64,000 nucleotides of DNA from Sellimonas caecigallum (GCF_019754295.1 NZ_VIRV01000008.1:1-64000), one strand, 5' to 3'; counted from the first letter of the stretch, positions 49,510 to 59,029 are shown. Notes: generated by a model not told the origin, from the sequence alone. Program-made: numbers and translations.

Positions 49510-49974
49510 ATGGGAATTGGACCTTCAACAAAAGAGACAACACTTCACAATTTCCGGGATCCTCTCCTGGATGTAGTGTCGTCGGACGAAGACTTAGACT
49601 TGATGGGGATTCTGATTGTCGGGACACCGCAGGATCAGGAAGACAAGATCCTTGTGGGAACAAGGGCGGCTGTCTGGGCAGAAGGGATGCGCGCGGACGG
49701 TGTCATCATCTCGGCGGATGGATGGGGCAACAGTGATGTGGACTTTACCAACACGATAGAACAGCTGGGGAAAAGGGAAATTCCGGTGGTAGGTATCCAC
49801 TTTACAGGCACAGCGGCACAGTTTGTCGTTACCAATCCGTATATGGATACGATCGTGGATATGAACAAAAATCCAGAAGGTGTGGAAACGAACGTGGTAG
49901 GAGAAAATGCTGTGGACAGCATGGACGCCAGAAAAGCAGCGGCCATGCTGAAACTGAAGATGAGAAAGAAATAA
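49510..49974 (+). CDS. prdE: PrdE, PrdA-paralogous protein (downstream half)
   Basis: Protein of 154 aa matching the part of PrdA after the cleavage site: GIGPSTKETT corresponds to PrdA CIGPASKEMS, and DLMGILIVGTPQ, GVIISADGWGNSDVDF, GKREIPVVGIHF and VVTNPYMDTIVDMNK follow PrdA order. The catalytic Cys position is Gly directly after the start Met, so no pyruvoyl group can form. GGAGGAG precedes ATG 49510. Last plus-strand gene of the operon; terminator overlaps its stop. Confidence 0.85.
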   Translation: MGIGPSTKETTLHNFRDPLLDVVSSDEDLDLMGILIVGTPQDQEDKILVGTRAAVWAEGMRADGVIISADGWGNSDVDFTNTIEQLGKREIPVVGIHFTGTAAQFVVTNPYMDTIVDMNKNPEGVETNVVGENAVDSMDARKAAAMLKLKMRKK

Positions 49975-50005
49975 GAGGAAAGAAGCTTTGCATCAGCTTT
50001 CCTCT
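49974..50005. terminator. Hairpin between convergent prdE and tauE-like gene
   Basis: AGAGGAAAG pairs with CTTTCCTCT (9 bp, 14-nt loop), overlapping the last base of prdE and the end of the minus-strand gene. No long T run on either side, so termination strength is uncertain. Confidence 0.5.
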
Positions 50006-51093
50006 CTGGCAGATCGGAAGAAGACAAAGGCGGTATAAATCATGACACAGATAATACCGGCAGTCAGAAGCTGCATTGGCAGCGAGGAGGCGACTTTATA
50101 TGCGATGTAAACACCTGCAAGCCCAAAAATCGAAATCAATACTGCGGCTTTTCTGTCGTACTTTCCTTCTTTCAGGAATTTGAGACCTGCAGAGGGCATG
50201 AGAAACGCGCAGGAACCCATCATAATAGGGAAACATGCCGTGACATTCATACCAAGAGCGCTTACAAGAGCCATGCATGGGGCGTAAAGCCCTACTCCGA
50301 TTGTCATGAGGGCCCCCAGTACCATATTTCCGAGTGTCCCGATGACAAGGCGTATTCCGTTCAATCCATAGACCAGGTTTTCGGAGATGGCGAAGGAAAG
50401 GTCCTCTGCAGGGATGCGGGTTTTTCCTGATTCCTTCAAAACGGAAGCGACATGTGTCAATTCTCTCTCTGTTACGGATGGATCCTGAAAGATGGCTTTT
50501 TTCTCCTGTGGGACAATATCTCTGTTCTCCACATAGTGAATCCATTGGTCAGGATTTACGATAGCAATGCCGGAATCGTCAAGATGCGAAACGATCTCAC
50601 GGGGCGATAGTGTACTTTCGAAAGGACCGATATGAAAGAGCTTCAATGAAAGGATGACGGCCAGGATAAGGAGGGCGGTCCCGAGAGATATCCGTACAAT
50701 GCGGACCGGCCATTTCGAGACGATGGAAGCACCGAATACAGCGCCGGCTACAGCACCTGCGATGAGGGCGATCAGAGTAACTCCTGAAATTTTGATAAGA
50801 TTCAGAAAGAGGAGAAACTCCAGTATCGTGGGAAGAGTATGCGCGACATTTAGTGTGCCGGGCATGAGTTCATCCCTGCATGAGCGGGTAAACTTGAAGG
50901 CGGACTGGCAGATTGCGAAACTTCCGATCCCCCAAGTGTCGAAGAGATCGCTGACAAAGCCGATGACTGCCAAAGGAAGAGTGCGGCCGGGACGAAAATC
51001 TCCCCGGTGTCTCAGACAGTCGCGTACAAAGATAAATGTGAAGATGACTCCGTATAAAAGAATGGCGGACTTCACGAACAGAAGAAGATTCAT
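49993..51093 (-). CDS. TauE/SafE family permease
   Basis: Membrane protein of 366 aa with about eight to nine hydrophobic segments in two halves, typical of the TauE/SafE (sulfite exporter, DUF81) family, but with a hydrophilic insert of about 100 residues in the middle (about 150-260) that is longer than usual. GVGLYAPCMALVSALGMN is a recognisable repeat motif. Substrate may be a sulfur or carboxylate anion; placement opposite the prd operon suggests export or import linked to proline fermentation, but this is only context. Minus-strand ATG 51093 follows AAAGGAG; an in-frame upstream start at 51129 is not supported. Confidence 0.78.
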   Translation of the reverse strand: MNLLLFVKSAILLYGVIFTFIFVRDCLRHRGDFRPGRTLPLAVIGFVSDLFDTWGIGSFAICQSAFKFTRSCRDELMPGTLNVAHTLPTILEFLLFLNLIKISGVTLIALIAGAVAGAVFGASIVSKWPVRIVRISLGTALLILAVILSLKLFHIGPFESTLSPREIVSHLDDSGIAIVNPDQWIHYVENRDIVPQEKKAIFQDPSVTERELTHVASVLKESGKTRIPAEDLSFAISENLVYGLNGIRLVIGTLGNMVLGALMTIGVGLYAPCMALVSALGMNVTACFPIMMGSCAFLMPSAGLKFLKEGKYDRKAAVLISIFGLAGVYIAYKVASSLPMQLLTAGIICVMIYTAFVFFRSAREES

Positions 51094-51105
51094 AGGCTCC
51101 TTTCC

Positions 51106-51123
51106 GGTATAGAAAGCTATACC
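51106..51123 (-). promoter_or_regulatory. Hairpin in 5' UTR of tauE-like gene
   Basis: Perfect 7-bp stem GGTATAG / CTATACC with a 4-nt loop, just 5' of the AAAGGAG site in the mRNA. It may affect translation start or mRNA stability. Confidence 0.45.
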
Positions 51124-51187
51124 TGACATGCGATGGAAAACATCGGCAATGATTATCTATTATATATGAAAGAACTGTACGGGAAAT

Positions 51188-51220
51188 GAAAAAGCGGATA
51201 CATGTTGCATCCGCTTTTTC
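51188..51220. terminator. Isolated bidirectional terminator-like hairpin
   Basis: A 12-bp perfect stem (GAAAAAGCGGAT with ATCCGCTTTTTC, 9-nt loop) with T-rich flanks on both strands. It lies upstream of the tauE-like gene and far upstream of rpsJ, with no gene ending at it, so it may insulate the two units. Confidence 0.6.
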
Positions 51221-51499
51221 ATTTTGGTATGTCATTGAGAGGTTTTTGACTGTACTGCAGTTTCGAAATATACAAAACTGGGGAATCTCTTAACAAAGAG
51301 GATGTATGATTTCAAATTGGAGACGCTGTCCATACTTTGGGGGAATACAGACAGCACTGCAATACAATCTTTAGTACTTTAGTGTACTAATTCGGTAACA
51401 ATATACCATGCAAAAAACTGGTTGTCAATAGGGAAAATTGAAAAATACCAAAAACAACACAAAATATGGATTGTATGAAAAAAAATACAAAAAAAATAC
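51221..51499. other. AT-rich gap upstream of ribosomal promoter
   Basis: No gene seen. Contains the inverted repeat TTAGTAC (51371-51377) / GTACTAA (51384-51390) and an A/T-rich run (51440-51499) that could be an UP-element for the strong ribosomal promoter. Confidence 0.5.
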
Positions 51500-51528
51500 T
51501 TGAAAAAAATCATATCATCATATATACT
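51500..51528 (+). promoter_or_regulatory. Strong sigma-A promoter of S10-spc operon
   Basis: TTGAAA (51500-51505), 17-nt spacer, TATACT (51523-51528), preceded by an A-rich tract. Predicted start near 51535 gives a leader of about 227 nt before rpsJ. Confidence 0.8.
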
Positions 51529-51534
51529 GAAAAA

Positions 51535-51761
51535 GCTGTGACATGATAGCTGTGAAACGTGAGGTTGCTGCCCGAGAATGGCAGGTTTTCCGCGGAGCGA
51601 ATGTCAAGTTAGGAAACTGGCGACAAGTCACTGTACGAATCATTAACATCCATTGAAACATGGTAACAACGTGTGGAAGTCTGCGGACACGCACGGGAGA
51701 GTGTACAGTCACCGCTTGTCGTACTGAGGTTTGAAAGTACGAAAAGGAGGCGACTTTTTTT
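51535..51761 (+). ncRNA. Structured leader of S10 operon (candidate autoregulatory RNA)
   Basis: Leader of about 227 nt with no ORF of note. Long-range pairing CGACAAG (51621-51627) / CTTGTCG (51715-51721) and, inside it, CTGTAC (51631-51636) / GTACAG (51703-51708), plus GTGT (51671-51674) / ACAC (51687-51690), can form a multi-stem domain. Long paired leaders before rpsJ elsewhere bind a ribosomal protein such as L4. Here this is an inference from structure and position. Confidence 0.5.
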
Positions 51762-52079
51762 ATGGCAAGTCAAGTAATGAGAATCACACTGAAGGCATAT
51801 GATCATCAGCTTGTTGATGCATCTGCCAAAAAAATCATCGAAACTGTAAAGAAAAATGGAGCACAGGTTAGCGGACCGGTACCGCTTCCGACAAAGAAGG
51901 AAGTGGTGACAATCTTAAGAGCGGTTCATAAATACAAAGATTCCAGAGAACAGTTCGAACAGAGAACTCATAAAAGACTGATCGATATCATCACACCTAC
52001 ACAGAAGACTGTAGATGCATTATCCAGACTGGAAATGCCGGCAGGTGTATACATCGATATCAAAATGAAACAAAAATAA
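51762..52079 (+). CDS. rpsJ: 30S ribosomal protein S10
   Basis: 105 aa, full-length S10 with typical [18 protein letters not shown] and the [12 protein letters not shown] loop. First gene of the S10 operon; strong AAAGGAGG at 51742-51749. S10 sits in the 30S head and also acts as NusE in antitermination. Followed by a 74-nt gap with two small inverted repeats (TCCTAAA/TTTAGGA; GAACGG/CCGTTC) before rplC. Confidence 0.97.
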   Translation: MASQVMRITLKAYDHQLVDASAKKIIETVKKNGAQVSGPVPLPTKKEVVTILRAVHKYKDSREQFEQRTHKRLIDIITPTQKTVDALSRLEMPAGVYIDIKMKQK

Positions 52080-52153
52080 GAAAGCAGTATTCCTAAAATT
52101 TAGGATGAACGGGCGGATGTCCGTTCCGCTGTAAATCACAGGAGGTAAACATA

Positions 52154-52834
52154 ATGAAGAAAGCTATTTTAGCAACAAAAGTCGGAATGACTCAAATCTT
52201 CAACGAAGATGGAGTATTAACTCCGGTAACTGTTCTTCAGGCTGGTCCATGTGTTGTAACACAGGTTAAGACAGTTGAGAATGACGGTTACAGCGCTGTT
52301 CAGGTTGGTTTTGTTGACAAGAAAGAAAAAATCGTCAACGTTGACAAGAACGGTAAGAAAGAAATTGTTCACAGAAATGGTGTGACAAAAGCAGAAAAAG
52401 GACACTTCGACAAAGCAGGAGTATCCGGAAAGAGATTCGTAAAAGAATTTAAATTCGAAAATGCTGAAGAATACACACTTGCACAGGAAATCAAAGCTGA
52501 TATCTTCGCAGTAGGAGATAAGATTGATGCAACAGCAATCTCCAAAGGTAAAGGATTCCAGGGTGCAATCAAGAGACATAACCAGCACAGAGGACCTATG
52601 GCTCACGGTTCCAAATTCCACCGCCATGCAGGTTCCAACGGTGCGGCTTCCGATCCGAGCAAGGTATTCAAAGGAAAGAAAATGCCAGGACACATGGGAA
52701 GCAAGAAGATCACAATTCAGAATCTTGAAGTAGTAAGAGTAGATGCAGAAAACAACCTGCTCTTAGTAAAAGGTTCCGTACCAGGACCTAAGAAATCTTT
52801 AGTAACAATCAAAGAAACAGTAAAGAGTATTTAG
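52154..52834 (+). CDS. rplC: 50S ribosomal protein L3
   Basis: 226 aa. N-terminal [15 protein letters not shown] and the conserved central [21 protein letters not shown] loop that reaches the peptidyl transferase centre. AGGAGG precedes ATG 52154. Slightly longer than E. coli L3 (209 aa), as usual for Firmicutes clostridial forms. Confidence 0.97.
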   Translation: MKKAILATKVGMTQIFNEDGVLTPVTVLQAGPCVVTQVKTVENDGYSAVQVGFVDKKEKIVNVDKNGKKEIVHRNGVTKAEKGHFDKAGVSGKRFVKEFKFENAEEYTLAQEIKADIFAVGDKIDATAISKGKGFQGAIKRHNQHRGPMAHGSKFHRHAGSNGAASDPSKVFKGKKMPGHMGSKKITIQNLEVVRVDAENNLLLVKGSVPGPKKSLVTIKETVKSI

Positions 52835-52862
52835 GTTTTGAGAGGAAAGGAGGACCATACAG

Positions 52863-53483
52863 ATGGCAAACGTATCTGTTTACAATATCGAAGGTAAAGA
52901 AGTTGGTACAATCGAATTAAACGATGCAGTGTTTGGTGTGGAAGTGAATGAACATCTTCTTCACATGGCGGTTGTACAGCAGCTTGCAAATAAACGTCAG
53001 GGAACACAGAAAGCAAAGACACGTTCTGAAGTATCCGGCGGCGGAAGAAAACCGTGGAGACAGAAAGGAACAGGTCATGCAAGACAGGGTTCCACAAGAG
53101 CACCGCAGTGGACAGGCGGCGGAGTTGTATTTGCTCCGACACCGAGAGACTACTCTTTCAAATTAAACAAGAAAGAAAAGAGAGCTGCTCTCAAATCTGC
53201 TCTTTCATCCAGAGTAGAAGAAAACAAATTTATCGTTGTAGATGCAATGGATTTTGATGAAATCAAAACAAAGAAATTCCAGGGTGTATTGAACAACCTG
53301 AACGTATCCAAAGCATTGGTAGTGCTGGAAGACAATAATAAGAATGCAGAAATCTCTGCAAGAAATATCGCTAATGTGAAGACGGCACGTACAAATACGA
53401 TCAATGCATATGATATCCTGAAATACAACACAGTAATCGCTACGAAAGCTGCTGTTGAGGCGATCGAGGAGGTGTACGCATAA
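52863..53483 (+). CDS. rplD: 50S ribosomal protein L4
   Basis: 206 aa. Extended loop with [19 protein letters not shown] lines the exit tunnel. L4 is the known autoregulator of the S10 operon in gamma-proteobacteria; whether it binds the leader here is not shown by the sequence. The stop overlaps the rplW ATG by one base (TAATG). Confidence 0.97.
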   Translation: MANVSVYNIEGKEVGTIELNDAVFGVEVNEHLLHMAVVQQLANKRQGTQKAKTRSEVSGGGRKPWRQKGTGHARQGSTRAPQWTGGGVVFAPTPRDYSFKLNKKEKRAALKSALSSRVEENKFIVVDAMDFDEIKTKKFQGVLNNLNVSKALVVLEDNNKNAEISARNIANVKTARTNTINAYDILKYNTVIATKAAVEAIEEVYA

Positions 53484-53782
53484 TGGCAAACATTCAGTAT
53501 TATGACGTAATCCTGAAACCAGTGGTTACAGAAAAGAGCATGGGACTTATGGCAGACAAGAAATACACTTTCCTTGTTCATCCGGAAGCAACAAAGTCTC
53601 AGATTAAAGAAGCAGTTGAGAAAATGTTCGCTGGAACAAAAGTAAAAAGCGTAAACACAATGAACAACGACGGTAAAACAAGACGCCGCGGAATGACATT
53701 TGGAAAGACTGCAAAGACAAAGAAAGCAATCGTTGCACTTACAGAAGAAAGCGCAGAAATTGAAATTTTCCAGGGACTCTAA
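53483..53782 (+). CDS. rplW: 50S ribosomal protein L23
   Basis: 99 aa. [10 protein letters not shown] and [22 protein letters not shown] match L23, which lies at the tunnel exit and docks trigger factor and SRP. Coupled to rplD by a one-base overlap behind GAGGAGG. Confidence 0.97.
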   Translation: MANIQYYDVILKPVVTEKSMGLMADKKYTFLVHPEATKSQIKEAVEKMFAGTKVKSVNTMNNDGKTRRRGMTFGKTAKTKKAIVALTEESAEIEIFQGL

Positions 53783-53849
53783 GATTTAGAGAAGATAAAC
53801 GGTGCAAATCCGTGAAACGAATAATTAGAAGACGAAAGGAGAAACAGTA

Positions 53850-54692
53850 ATGGGAATTAAAACATACAGCCCATATACACCTTCCAGAAGACAGATGACA
53901 GGTTCTGATTTTGCTGAAATCACAAAGACAGTACCGGAAAAGTCACTGTTAGTATCAAAGAAAAGTGTTGCTGGACGTAACAGCCAGGGTAAAATCACAG
54001 TAAGACACCGCGGTGGCGGAGTAAAAAGAAAATACAGAGTTATCGACTTTAAGAGAAATAAAGACGGAATTCCGGCAAAAGTTATCGGTATCGAGTACGA
54101 TCCGAACAGAACAGCAAACATCGCTCTGATCTGCTACGCAGACGGCGAGAAAGCTTACATCCTTGCACCGGCAGGATTAAAAGACGGAATGACAGTAATG
54201 AACGGACCGGAAGCAGAAGTAAGAGTAGGAAACTGCCTGCCGCTTTCTGAAATCCCGGTTGGTACACAGATCCACAATATTGAACTGTATCCGGGAAAAG
54301 GCGGACAGCTTGTACGTTCAGCCGGAAACAGCGCTCAGTTAATGGCTAAAGAAGGAAAATATGCTACACTTCGTCTTCCTTCAGGCGAAATGAGAATGGT
54401 TCCGCTTGTATGCCGCGCATCAGTAGGTGTTGTCGGAAACGGAGAACACAACCTGATCAACATCGGTAAAGCAGGACGTAAACGTCATATGGGTATCAGA
54501 CCTACAGTCCGCGGTTCCGTAATGAACCCGAACGACCATCCGCACGGTGGTGGTGAAGGTAAGACAGGTATCGGCCGTCCAGGTCCGTGTACACCATGGG
54601 GCAAACCGGCACTTGGTCTTAAGACAAGAAAGAAAAACAAAGCGTCTAATAAGCTGATCGTAAGAAGACGTGACGGAAAAGGTATCAAATAA
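53850..54692 (+). CDS. rplB: 50S ribosomal protein L2
   Basis: 280 aa. Contains the conserved [16 protein letters not shown] segment and C-terminal [20 protein letters not shown] loop with the functional His near the peptidyl transferase centre. GAAAGGAG precedes ATG 53850. Confidence 0.97.
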   Translation: MGIKTYSPYTPSRRQMTGSDFAEITKTVPEKSLLVSKKSVAGRNSQGKITVRHRGGGVKRKYRVIDFKRNKDGIPAKVIGIEYDPNRTANIALICYADGEKAYILAPAGLKDGMTVMNGPEAEVRVGNCLPLSEIPVGTQIHNIELYPGKGGQLVRSAGNSAQLMAKEGKYATLRLPSGEMRMVPLVCRASVGVVGNGEHNLINIGKAGRKRHMGIRPTVRGSVMNPNDHPHGGGEGKTGIGRPGPCTPWGKPALGLKTRKKNKASNKLIVRRRDGKGIK

Positions 54693-54717
54693 ACAGTTTT
54701 GAAGGAGGTTAGACCTA

Positions 54718-54999
54718 ATGGCTCGTTCACTTAAAAAAGGACCATTCGCAGATGCGAGTTTACTGAAAAAGGTAGAAGCTATGAACGAAACAGGAGACAA
54801 GTCTGTAATTAAGACTTGGTCCCGCCGTTCTACAATTTTCCCGATGATGATCGGTCATACAATTGCAGTTCATGACGGAAGAAAACATGTTCCGGTATAT
54901 GTTACAGAAGATATGGTTGGACATAAACTCGGAGAGTTTGTTGCAACAAGAACATACAGAGGACATGGAAAAGACGAAAAGAAATCCAGAGTAAGATAA
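54718..54999 (+). CDS. rpsS: 30S ribosomal protein S19
   Basis: 93 aa. [10 protein letters not shown] start, [14 protein letters not shown] and [13 protein letters not shown] motifs of the head protein S19. GAAGGAGG precedes the ATG. Confidence 0.97.
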   Translation: MARSLKKGPFADASLLKKVEAMNETGDKSVIKTWSRRSTIFPMMIGHTIAVHDGRKHVPVYVTEDMVGHKLGEFVATRTYRGHGKDEKKSRVR

Positions 55000-55029
55000 T
55001 AGACGAGTATTCGAAAGGAGGGTTCATCC

Positions 55030-55416
55030 ATGGCAAAGGGACACAGATCTCAAATTAAGAGAGAAAGAAATGCGAACAAAGACACGAGACCATCTGCTAA
55101 ATTATCCTATGCAAGAGTTTCTGTTCAGAAAGCATGCTACGTATTAGATGCCATCAGAGGTAAGGATGTAACAACAGCACTTGGAATCTTAACATACAAT
55201 CCAAGATATGCTTCCAGCTTAATCAAGAAATTATTAGAGTCAGCAATTGCAAACGCTGAAAACAATAACGGTATGTCACCTGAAAACCTTTACATTGCAG
55301 AATGCTATGCAAACAAAGGACCTACAATGAAACGAATCAGACCAAGAGCACAGGGAAGAGCTTACAGAATCGAAAAGAGAATGAGCCATATCACAGTTGT
55401 GCTTGATGAAAGATAA
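55030..55416 (+). CDS. rplV: 50S ribosomal protein L22
   Basis: 128 aa. The [24 protein letters not shown]-terminal helix region and the C-terminal beta-hairpin with [15 protein letters not shown], which lines the exit tunnel and is the site of macrolide-resistance changes in other species; no insertion is seen here. GAAAGGAGG precedes it. Confidence 0.97.
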   Translation: MAKGHRSQIKRERNANKDTRPSAKLSYARVSVQKACYVLDAIRGKDVTTALGILTYNPRYASSLIKKLLESAIANAENNNGMSPENLYIAECYANKGPTMKRIRPRAQGRAYRIEKRMSHITVVLDER

Positions 55417-55427
55417 GGAGGGTAATC

Positions 55428-56084
55428 ATGGGACAGAAAGTAAATCCACATGGCTTGAGAGTCGGCGTGATTAAAGACTGGGATTCCAGATGGTATGCTG
55501 AAAAAGATTTCGGCGACAATCTGGTAGAAGACCACAAGATCAGAAAATTTCTTAAAAATAAATTATACAGTGCCGGAATCGCAAAAGTTGAGATCGAAAG
55601 AGCATCTGATCGTGTAAAGATCATCGTTTACACAGCAAAACCGGGTGTTGTTATCGGTAAAGGCGGATCTGAGATCGAGAAGGTTAAAGCAGAACTTCAG
55701 AAGATGACAGACAAGAAAGTGATCGTGGACATCAAAGAAGTAAAGAGACCAGACAAAGATGCTCAGCTCGTTGCAGAAAACATTGCACTTCAGCTTGAAA
55801 ATCGTATTTCTTTCAGACGTGCTATGAAATCCTGCATGAGCAGAACAATGAAAGCCGGAGCTCTCGGTGTGAAAACATCTGTATCCGGACGTCTTGGCGG
55901 AGCTGATATGGCTCGTACAGAGTTCTACAGCGAAGGAACAATTCCGCTTCAGACACTGCGCGCAGACATTGACTATGGATTCGCTGAAGCAGACACAACT
56001 TACGGAAAAGTAGGTGTTAAGGTCTGGGTATACAAAGGCGAAGTTCTTCCAACAAAGGCTAATCAGGAAGGGAGCGATAAATAA
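55428..56084 (+). CDS. rpsC: 30S ribosomal protein S3
   Basis: 218 aa. [15 protein letters not shown] start, KH domain with [13 protein letters not shown], and the C-terminal [17 protein letters not shown]3 forms part of the mRNA entry channel helicase. The stop overlaps the rplP ATG by one base. Confidence 0.97.
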   Translation: MGQKVNPHGLRVGVIKDWDSRWYAEKDFGDNLVEDHKIRKFLKNKLYSAGIAKVEIERASDRVKIIVYTAKPGVVIGKGGSEIEKVKAELQKMTDKKVIVDIKEVKRPDKDAQLVAENIALQLENRISFRRAMKSCMSRTMKAGALGVKTSVSGRLGGADMARTEFYSEGTIPLQTLRADIDYGFAEADTTYGKVGVKVWVYKGEVLPTKANQEGSDK

Positions 56085-56521
56085 TGTTAATGCCAAAAAG
56101 AGTAAAACGTCGTAAACAGTTCCGTGGCTCCATGAGAGGAAAGGCTTTACGCGGAAATAAGATCACTAACGGTGAATTTGGTCTTGTAGCAACGGAACCG
56201 TGCTGGATCCGTTCCAACCAGATTGAAGCTGCCCGTATTGCGATGACACGTTACATCAAACGTGGTGGTAAAGTTTGGATCAAGATCTTCCCAGATAAAC
56301 CAGTAACTACAAAACCAGCTGAAACGCGTATGGGTTCCGGTAAAGGTACTCTTGAATACTGGGTAGCAGTTGTAAAACCAGGACGTGTTATGTTCGAACT
56401 TGCGGGAGTTCCGGAAGAAGTTGCACGTGAAGCGCTGCGTCTTGCAATGCACAAATTACCTTGTAAATGTAAAATCGTTTCTCGCGCAGATTTAGAAGGC
56501 GGTGATAACAGTGAAAATTAA
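56084..56521 (+). CDS. rplP: 50S ribosomal protein L16
   Basis: 145 aa. [15 protein letters not shown] start (ATG 56084 over the internal ATG at 56090 by site spacing), [22 protein letters not shown] near the middle. L16 helps shape the A site. Its 3' end overlaps the start of rpmC. Confidence 0.97.
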   Translation: MLMPKRVKRRKQFRGSMRGKALRGNKITNGEFGLVATEPCWIRSNQIEAARIAMTRYIKRGGKVWIKIFPDKPVTTKPAETRMGSGKGTLEYWVAVVKPGRVMFELAGVPEEVAREALRLAMHKLPCKCKIVSRADLEGGDNSEN

Positions 56522-56717
56522 TGCATTTGTAGAAGATTTAAGAACAAAATCAGTTGCAGAGTTAAATGAAGAATTAGTAGCTGCTAAAAAGGAGCTCTTT
56601 AACCTGAGATTCCAGAACGCAACGAATCAGCTTGACAATACAAGCAGAATCAAAGAAGTAAGAAAAAATATTGCCAGAATCCAGACAGTGATCACAGAAA
56701 TGGCTAAGGCTCAGTAA
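56511..56717 (+). CDS. rpmC: 50S ribosomal protein L29
   Basis: 68 aa, two-helix protein near the tunnel exit: [18 protein letters not shown] and [15 protein letters not shown]. The start is GTG at 56511, inside the last codons of rplP and preceded by GAAGG; an in-frame GTG at 56502 is too close to that site. Confidence 0.93.
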   Translation: MKINAFVEDLRTKSVAELNEELVAAKKELFNLRFQNATNQLDNTSRIKEVRKNIARIQTVITEMAKAQ

Positions 56718-56731
56718 GGAGGGAATAGATC

Positions 56732-56986
56732 GTGGAAAGAAACCTGAGAAAAACAAGAGTTGGTAAGGTTGTCAGCAACAAAATGGACAAAACAATCGTC
56801 GTTGCAGTTGAAGACCATGTGAAACACCCGCTTTACAACAAGATCGTGAAGAGAACTTACAAACTGAAAGCACATGACGAAAACAACGAATGCAACATTG
56901 GAGATAAAGTAAAAGTTATGGAAACAAGACCGCTGTCCAAGGACAAGAGATGGAGACTTGTGGAAGTAATGGAGAAAGTGAGATAA
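56732..56986 (+). CDS. rpsQ: 30S ribosomal protein S17
   Basis: 84 aa. The [17 protein letters not shown] and [18 protein letters not shown] motifs of S17. The start is GTG at 56732 after AAGGAGGG. Confidence 0.95.
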   Translation: MERNLRKTRVGKVVSNKMDKTIVVAVEDHVKHPLYNKIVKRTYKLKAHDENNECNIGDKVKVMETRPLSKDKRWRLVEVMEKVR

Positions 56987-57022
56987 TTTCACTAGGAAGC
57001 AGAATATAAGGAGGTTACCTGC

Positions 57023-57391
57023 ATGATTCAGCAAGAAAGCAGATTAAAAGTGGCAGATAACACAGGTGCTAAAGAATTACTTTGTATCCGTGTTATGGGC
57101 GGTTCTACAAGAAGATATGCGAATATCGGCGACATCATCGTTGCGTCTGTCAAAGATGCAACACCAGGCGGCGTTGTTAAAAAAGGCGATGTTGTAAAGG
57201 CCGTAGTTGTTCGTACTGTAAGAGGCGCACGTCGTAAAGATGGTTCTTACATCAAATTCGATGAAAATGCTGCTGTTATTATAAAAGAAGACAAGAACCC
57301 AAGAGGAACTCGTATTTTTGGACCAGTAGCAAGAGAGCTTCGTGAGAAACAGTTCATGAAAATCGTATCTCTGGCTCCGGAAGTATTATAA
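57023..57391 (+). CDS. rplN: 50S ribosomal protein L14
   Basis: 122 aa, standard length. [19 protein letters not shown] start and C-terminal [27 protein letters not shown] in outline. L14 lies at the subunit interface. AAGGAGG precedes it. Confidence 0.97.
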   Translation: MIQQESRLKVADNTGAKELLCIRVMGGSTRRYANIGDIIVASVKDATPGGVVKKGDVVKAVVVRTVRGARRKDGSYIKFDENAAVIIKEDKNPRGTRIFGPVARELREKQFMKIVSLAPEVL

Positions 57392-57405
57392 GGAGGTACC
57401 TGAGA

Positions 57406-57717
57406 ATGTCAACGATGAAAATTAAAAAGGGCGACACAGTCAAAGTCATCGCCGGAAAAGATAAAGACAAAGAAGGCAAAGTAATTGCTGTTAACAAAAA
57501 GGACGGAAAAGTTCTGGTTGAAGGTGTCAACATGCTGACAAAGCACACAAAACCAAGTGCTGCTAATCAGAATGGCGGTATCGTACACCAGGAAGGACCT
57601 ATTGATGCATCTAACGTAATGTACGTTCATAAAGGAAAAGCTACAAGAGTAGGTTTCAAGATGGACGGAGACAAAAAAGTTCGTTTTGCAAAATCAACAG
57701 GCGAAGTTATTGATTAA
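57406..57717 (+). CDS. rplX: 50S ribosomal protein L24
   Basis: 103 aa with the KOW motif [20 protein letters not shown] at the N-terminus; an assembly-initiating protein of the large subunit. AAGGAGG nine bases before the first ATG. Confidence 0.97.
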   Translation: MSTMKIKKGDTVKVIAGKDKDKEGKVIAVNKKDGKVLVEGVNMLTKHTKPSAANQNGGIVHQEGPIDASNVMYVHKGKATRVGFKMDGDKKVRFAKSTGEVID

Positions 57718-57740
57718 TTCGGGAAAGGAGGTCCATCGCT

Positions 57741-58280
57741 TTGAGTAGATTAAAAGAACAGTACCAGAATGAAATCGTAGACGCTCTGGTAAAGAAATTT
57801 GGATATAAAAACATTATGGAAGTGCCGAAGCTTGACAAAGTTGTTCTCAACATGGGTGTAGGCGAAGCAAAAGACAATGCAAAGCTTCTTGAAGCTGCTA
57901 TTGCTGATATGGAAAAGATCACAGGACAGAAAGCAGTTGTGACAAGAGCTAAAAATTCTGTAGCGAACTTCAAGATCAGAGAAGGTATGCCGATCGGATG
58001 TAAAGTTACATTAAGAGGAGAAAAAATGTACGAGTTCGTTGATCGTCTGATCAACCTTGCACTTCCTCGTGTACGTGACTTCAGAGGGGTAAACCCGAAC
58101 GCATTTGACGGAAGAGGTAACTACGCTCTTGGAATCAAAGAACAGTTGATTTTCCCTGAAATCGAATATGACAAAGTTGACAAAGTTCGCGGTATGGACG
58201 TAATCTTCGTTACAACAGCTAAGACAGACGAAGAAGCTCGTGAATTACTGAAACAGTTCAACATGCCATTCGCAAAGTAG
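57741..58280 (+). CDS. rplE: 50S ribosomal protein L5
   Basis: 179 aa. Central [20 protein letters not shown] and C-terminal [17 protein letters not shown] segments of L5, which binds 5S rRNA. The start codon is TTG at 57741, backed by AAAGGAGG; no ATG is available in frame nearby. Confidence 0.95.
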   Translation: MSRLKEQYQNEIVDALVKKFGYKNIMEVPKLDKVVLNMGVGEAKDNAKLLEAAIADMEKITGQKAVVTRAKNSVANFKIREGMPIGCKVTLRGEKMYEFVDRLINLALPRVRDFRGVNPNAFDGRGNYALGIKEQLIFPEIEYDKVDKVRGMDVIFVTTAKTDEEARELLKQFNMPFAK

Positions 58281-58295
58281 TAAAGGAGGAGAATC

Positions 58296-58481
58296 ATGGC
58301 AAAGACATCTATGAAAATCAAACAGCAGCGCAAACAGAAATTCTCTACAAGAGAATATAACCGCTGCAAAATCTGCGGTCGTCCGCATGCATATTTAAGA
58401 AAATATGGTATTTGCCGTATCTGCTTCCGTGAATTAGCATATAAAGGAGAAATCCCGGGAGTTAAGAAGGCAAGCTGGTAA
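58296..58481 (+). CDS. rpsN: 30S ribosomal protein S14, zinc-binding type
   Basis: 61 aa, the short zinc form (S14 type Z): two CxxC pairs in [20 protein letters not shown]. The C-minus, zinc-free paralogue made during zinc limitation is not encoded in this window. AAAGGAGG precedes ATG 58296. Confidence 0.96.
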   Translation: MAKTSMKIKQQRKQKFSTREYNRCKICGRPHAYLRKYGICRICFRELAYKGEIPGVKKASW

Positions 58482-58500
58482 GCCACAAATCGGCTTTGCA

Positions 58501-58557
58501 GAATCCCTTTACAGGGATTCGCGAGGCTTGGGGCTGCTCTCCGACAGATGCCGGAGA
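58501..58557 (+). promoter_or_regulatory. Intercistronic hairpins between rpsN and rpsH
   Basis: In the 146-nt gap: GAATCCC/GGGATTC (58501-58520, 6-nt loop) and TCTCCG/CGGAGA (58538-58557, 8-nt loop). No T run. The gap is longer than others in the operon. Possibly an S8-type regulatory or processing site. Confidence 0.45.
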
Positions 58558-58627
58558 ACTTCCTTGAAAAAGGATATCCGCAGTCAGTAAATTTTAGAAT
58601 TAGCATTCCACAAGGAGGAAACTGAAA

Positions 58628-59029
58628 ATGACTATGAGTGATCCAATCGCAGATATGCTTACAAGAATCCGTAATGCAAATACTGCAAAACATGATACAG
58701 TAGACGTGCCGGCTTCCAAGATGAAAGTCGCAATCGCAGACATCCTTGCAGATGAAGGATATATTGAAAAATACGATCTCGTTGAAGACGGAAACTTCAA
58801 GACGATCAGAATTACATTAAAATACGGCGCAGATAAGAACGAAAAGGTTATCACAGGATTAAAGAGAATTTCCAAACCGGGTCTGCGTGTGTACGCTGGA
58901 AAAGAAGATCTTCCGAGAGTACTTGGAGGACTTGGAACAGCAGTTATCTCTACCAACCATGGTGTTGTAACAGATAAAAAAGCAAGAGAACTCGGTGTCG
59001 GCGGAGAAGTACTCTGCTTCATTTGGTAG
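58628..59029 (+). CDS. rpsH: 30S ribosomal protein S8
   Basis: 133 aa. [13 protein letters not shown] start and C-terminal [22 protein letters not shown] with the RNA-binding surface. S8 is the spc-operon autoregulator in E. coli, a known family property. AAGGAGG precedes ATG 58628. Confidence 0.97.
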   Translation: MTMSDPIADMLTRIRNANTAKHDTVDVPASKMKVAIADILADEGYIEKYDLVEDGNFKTIRITLKYGADKNEKVITGLKRISKPGLRVYAGKEDLPRVLGGLGTAVISTNHGVVTDKKARELGVGGEVLCFIW

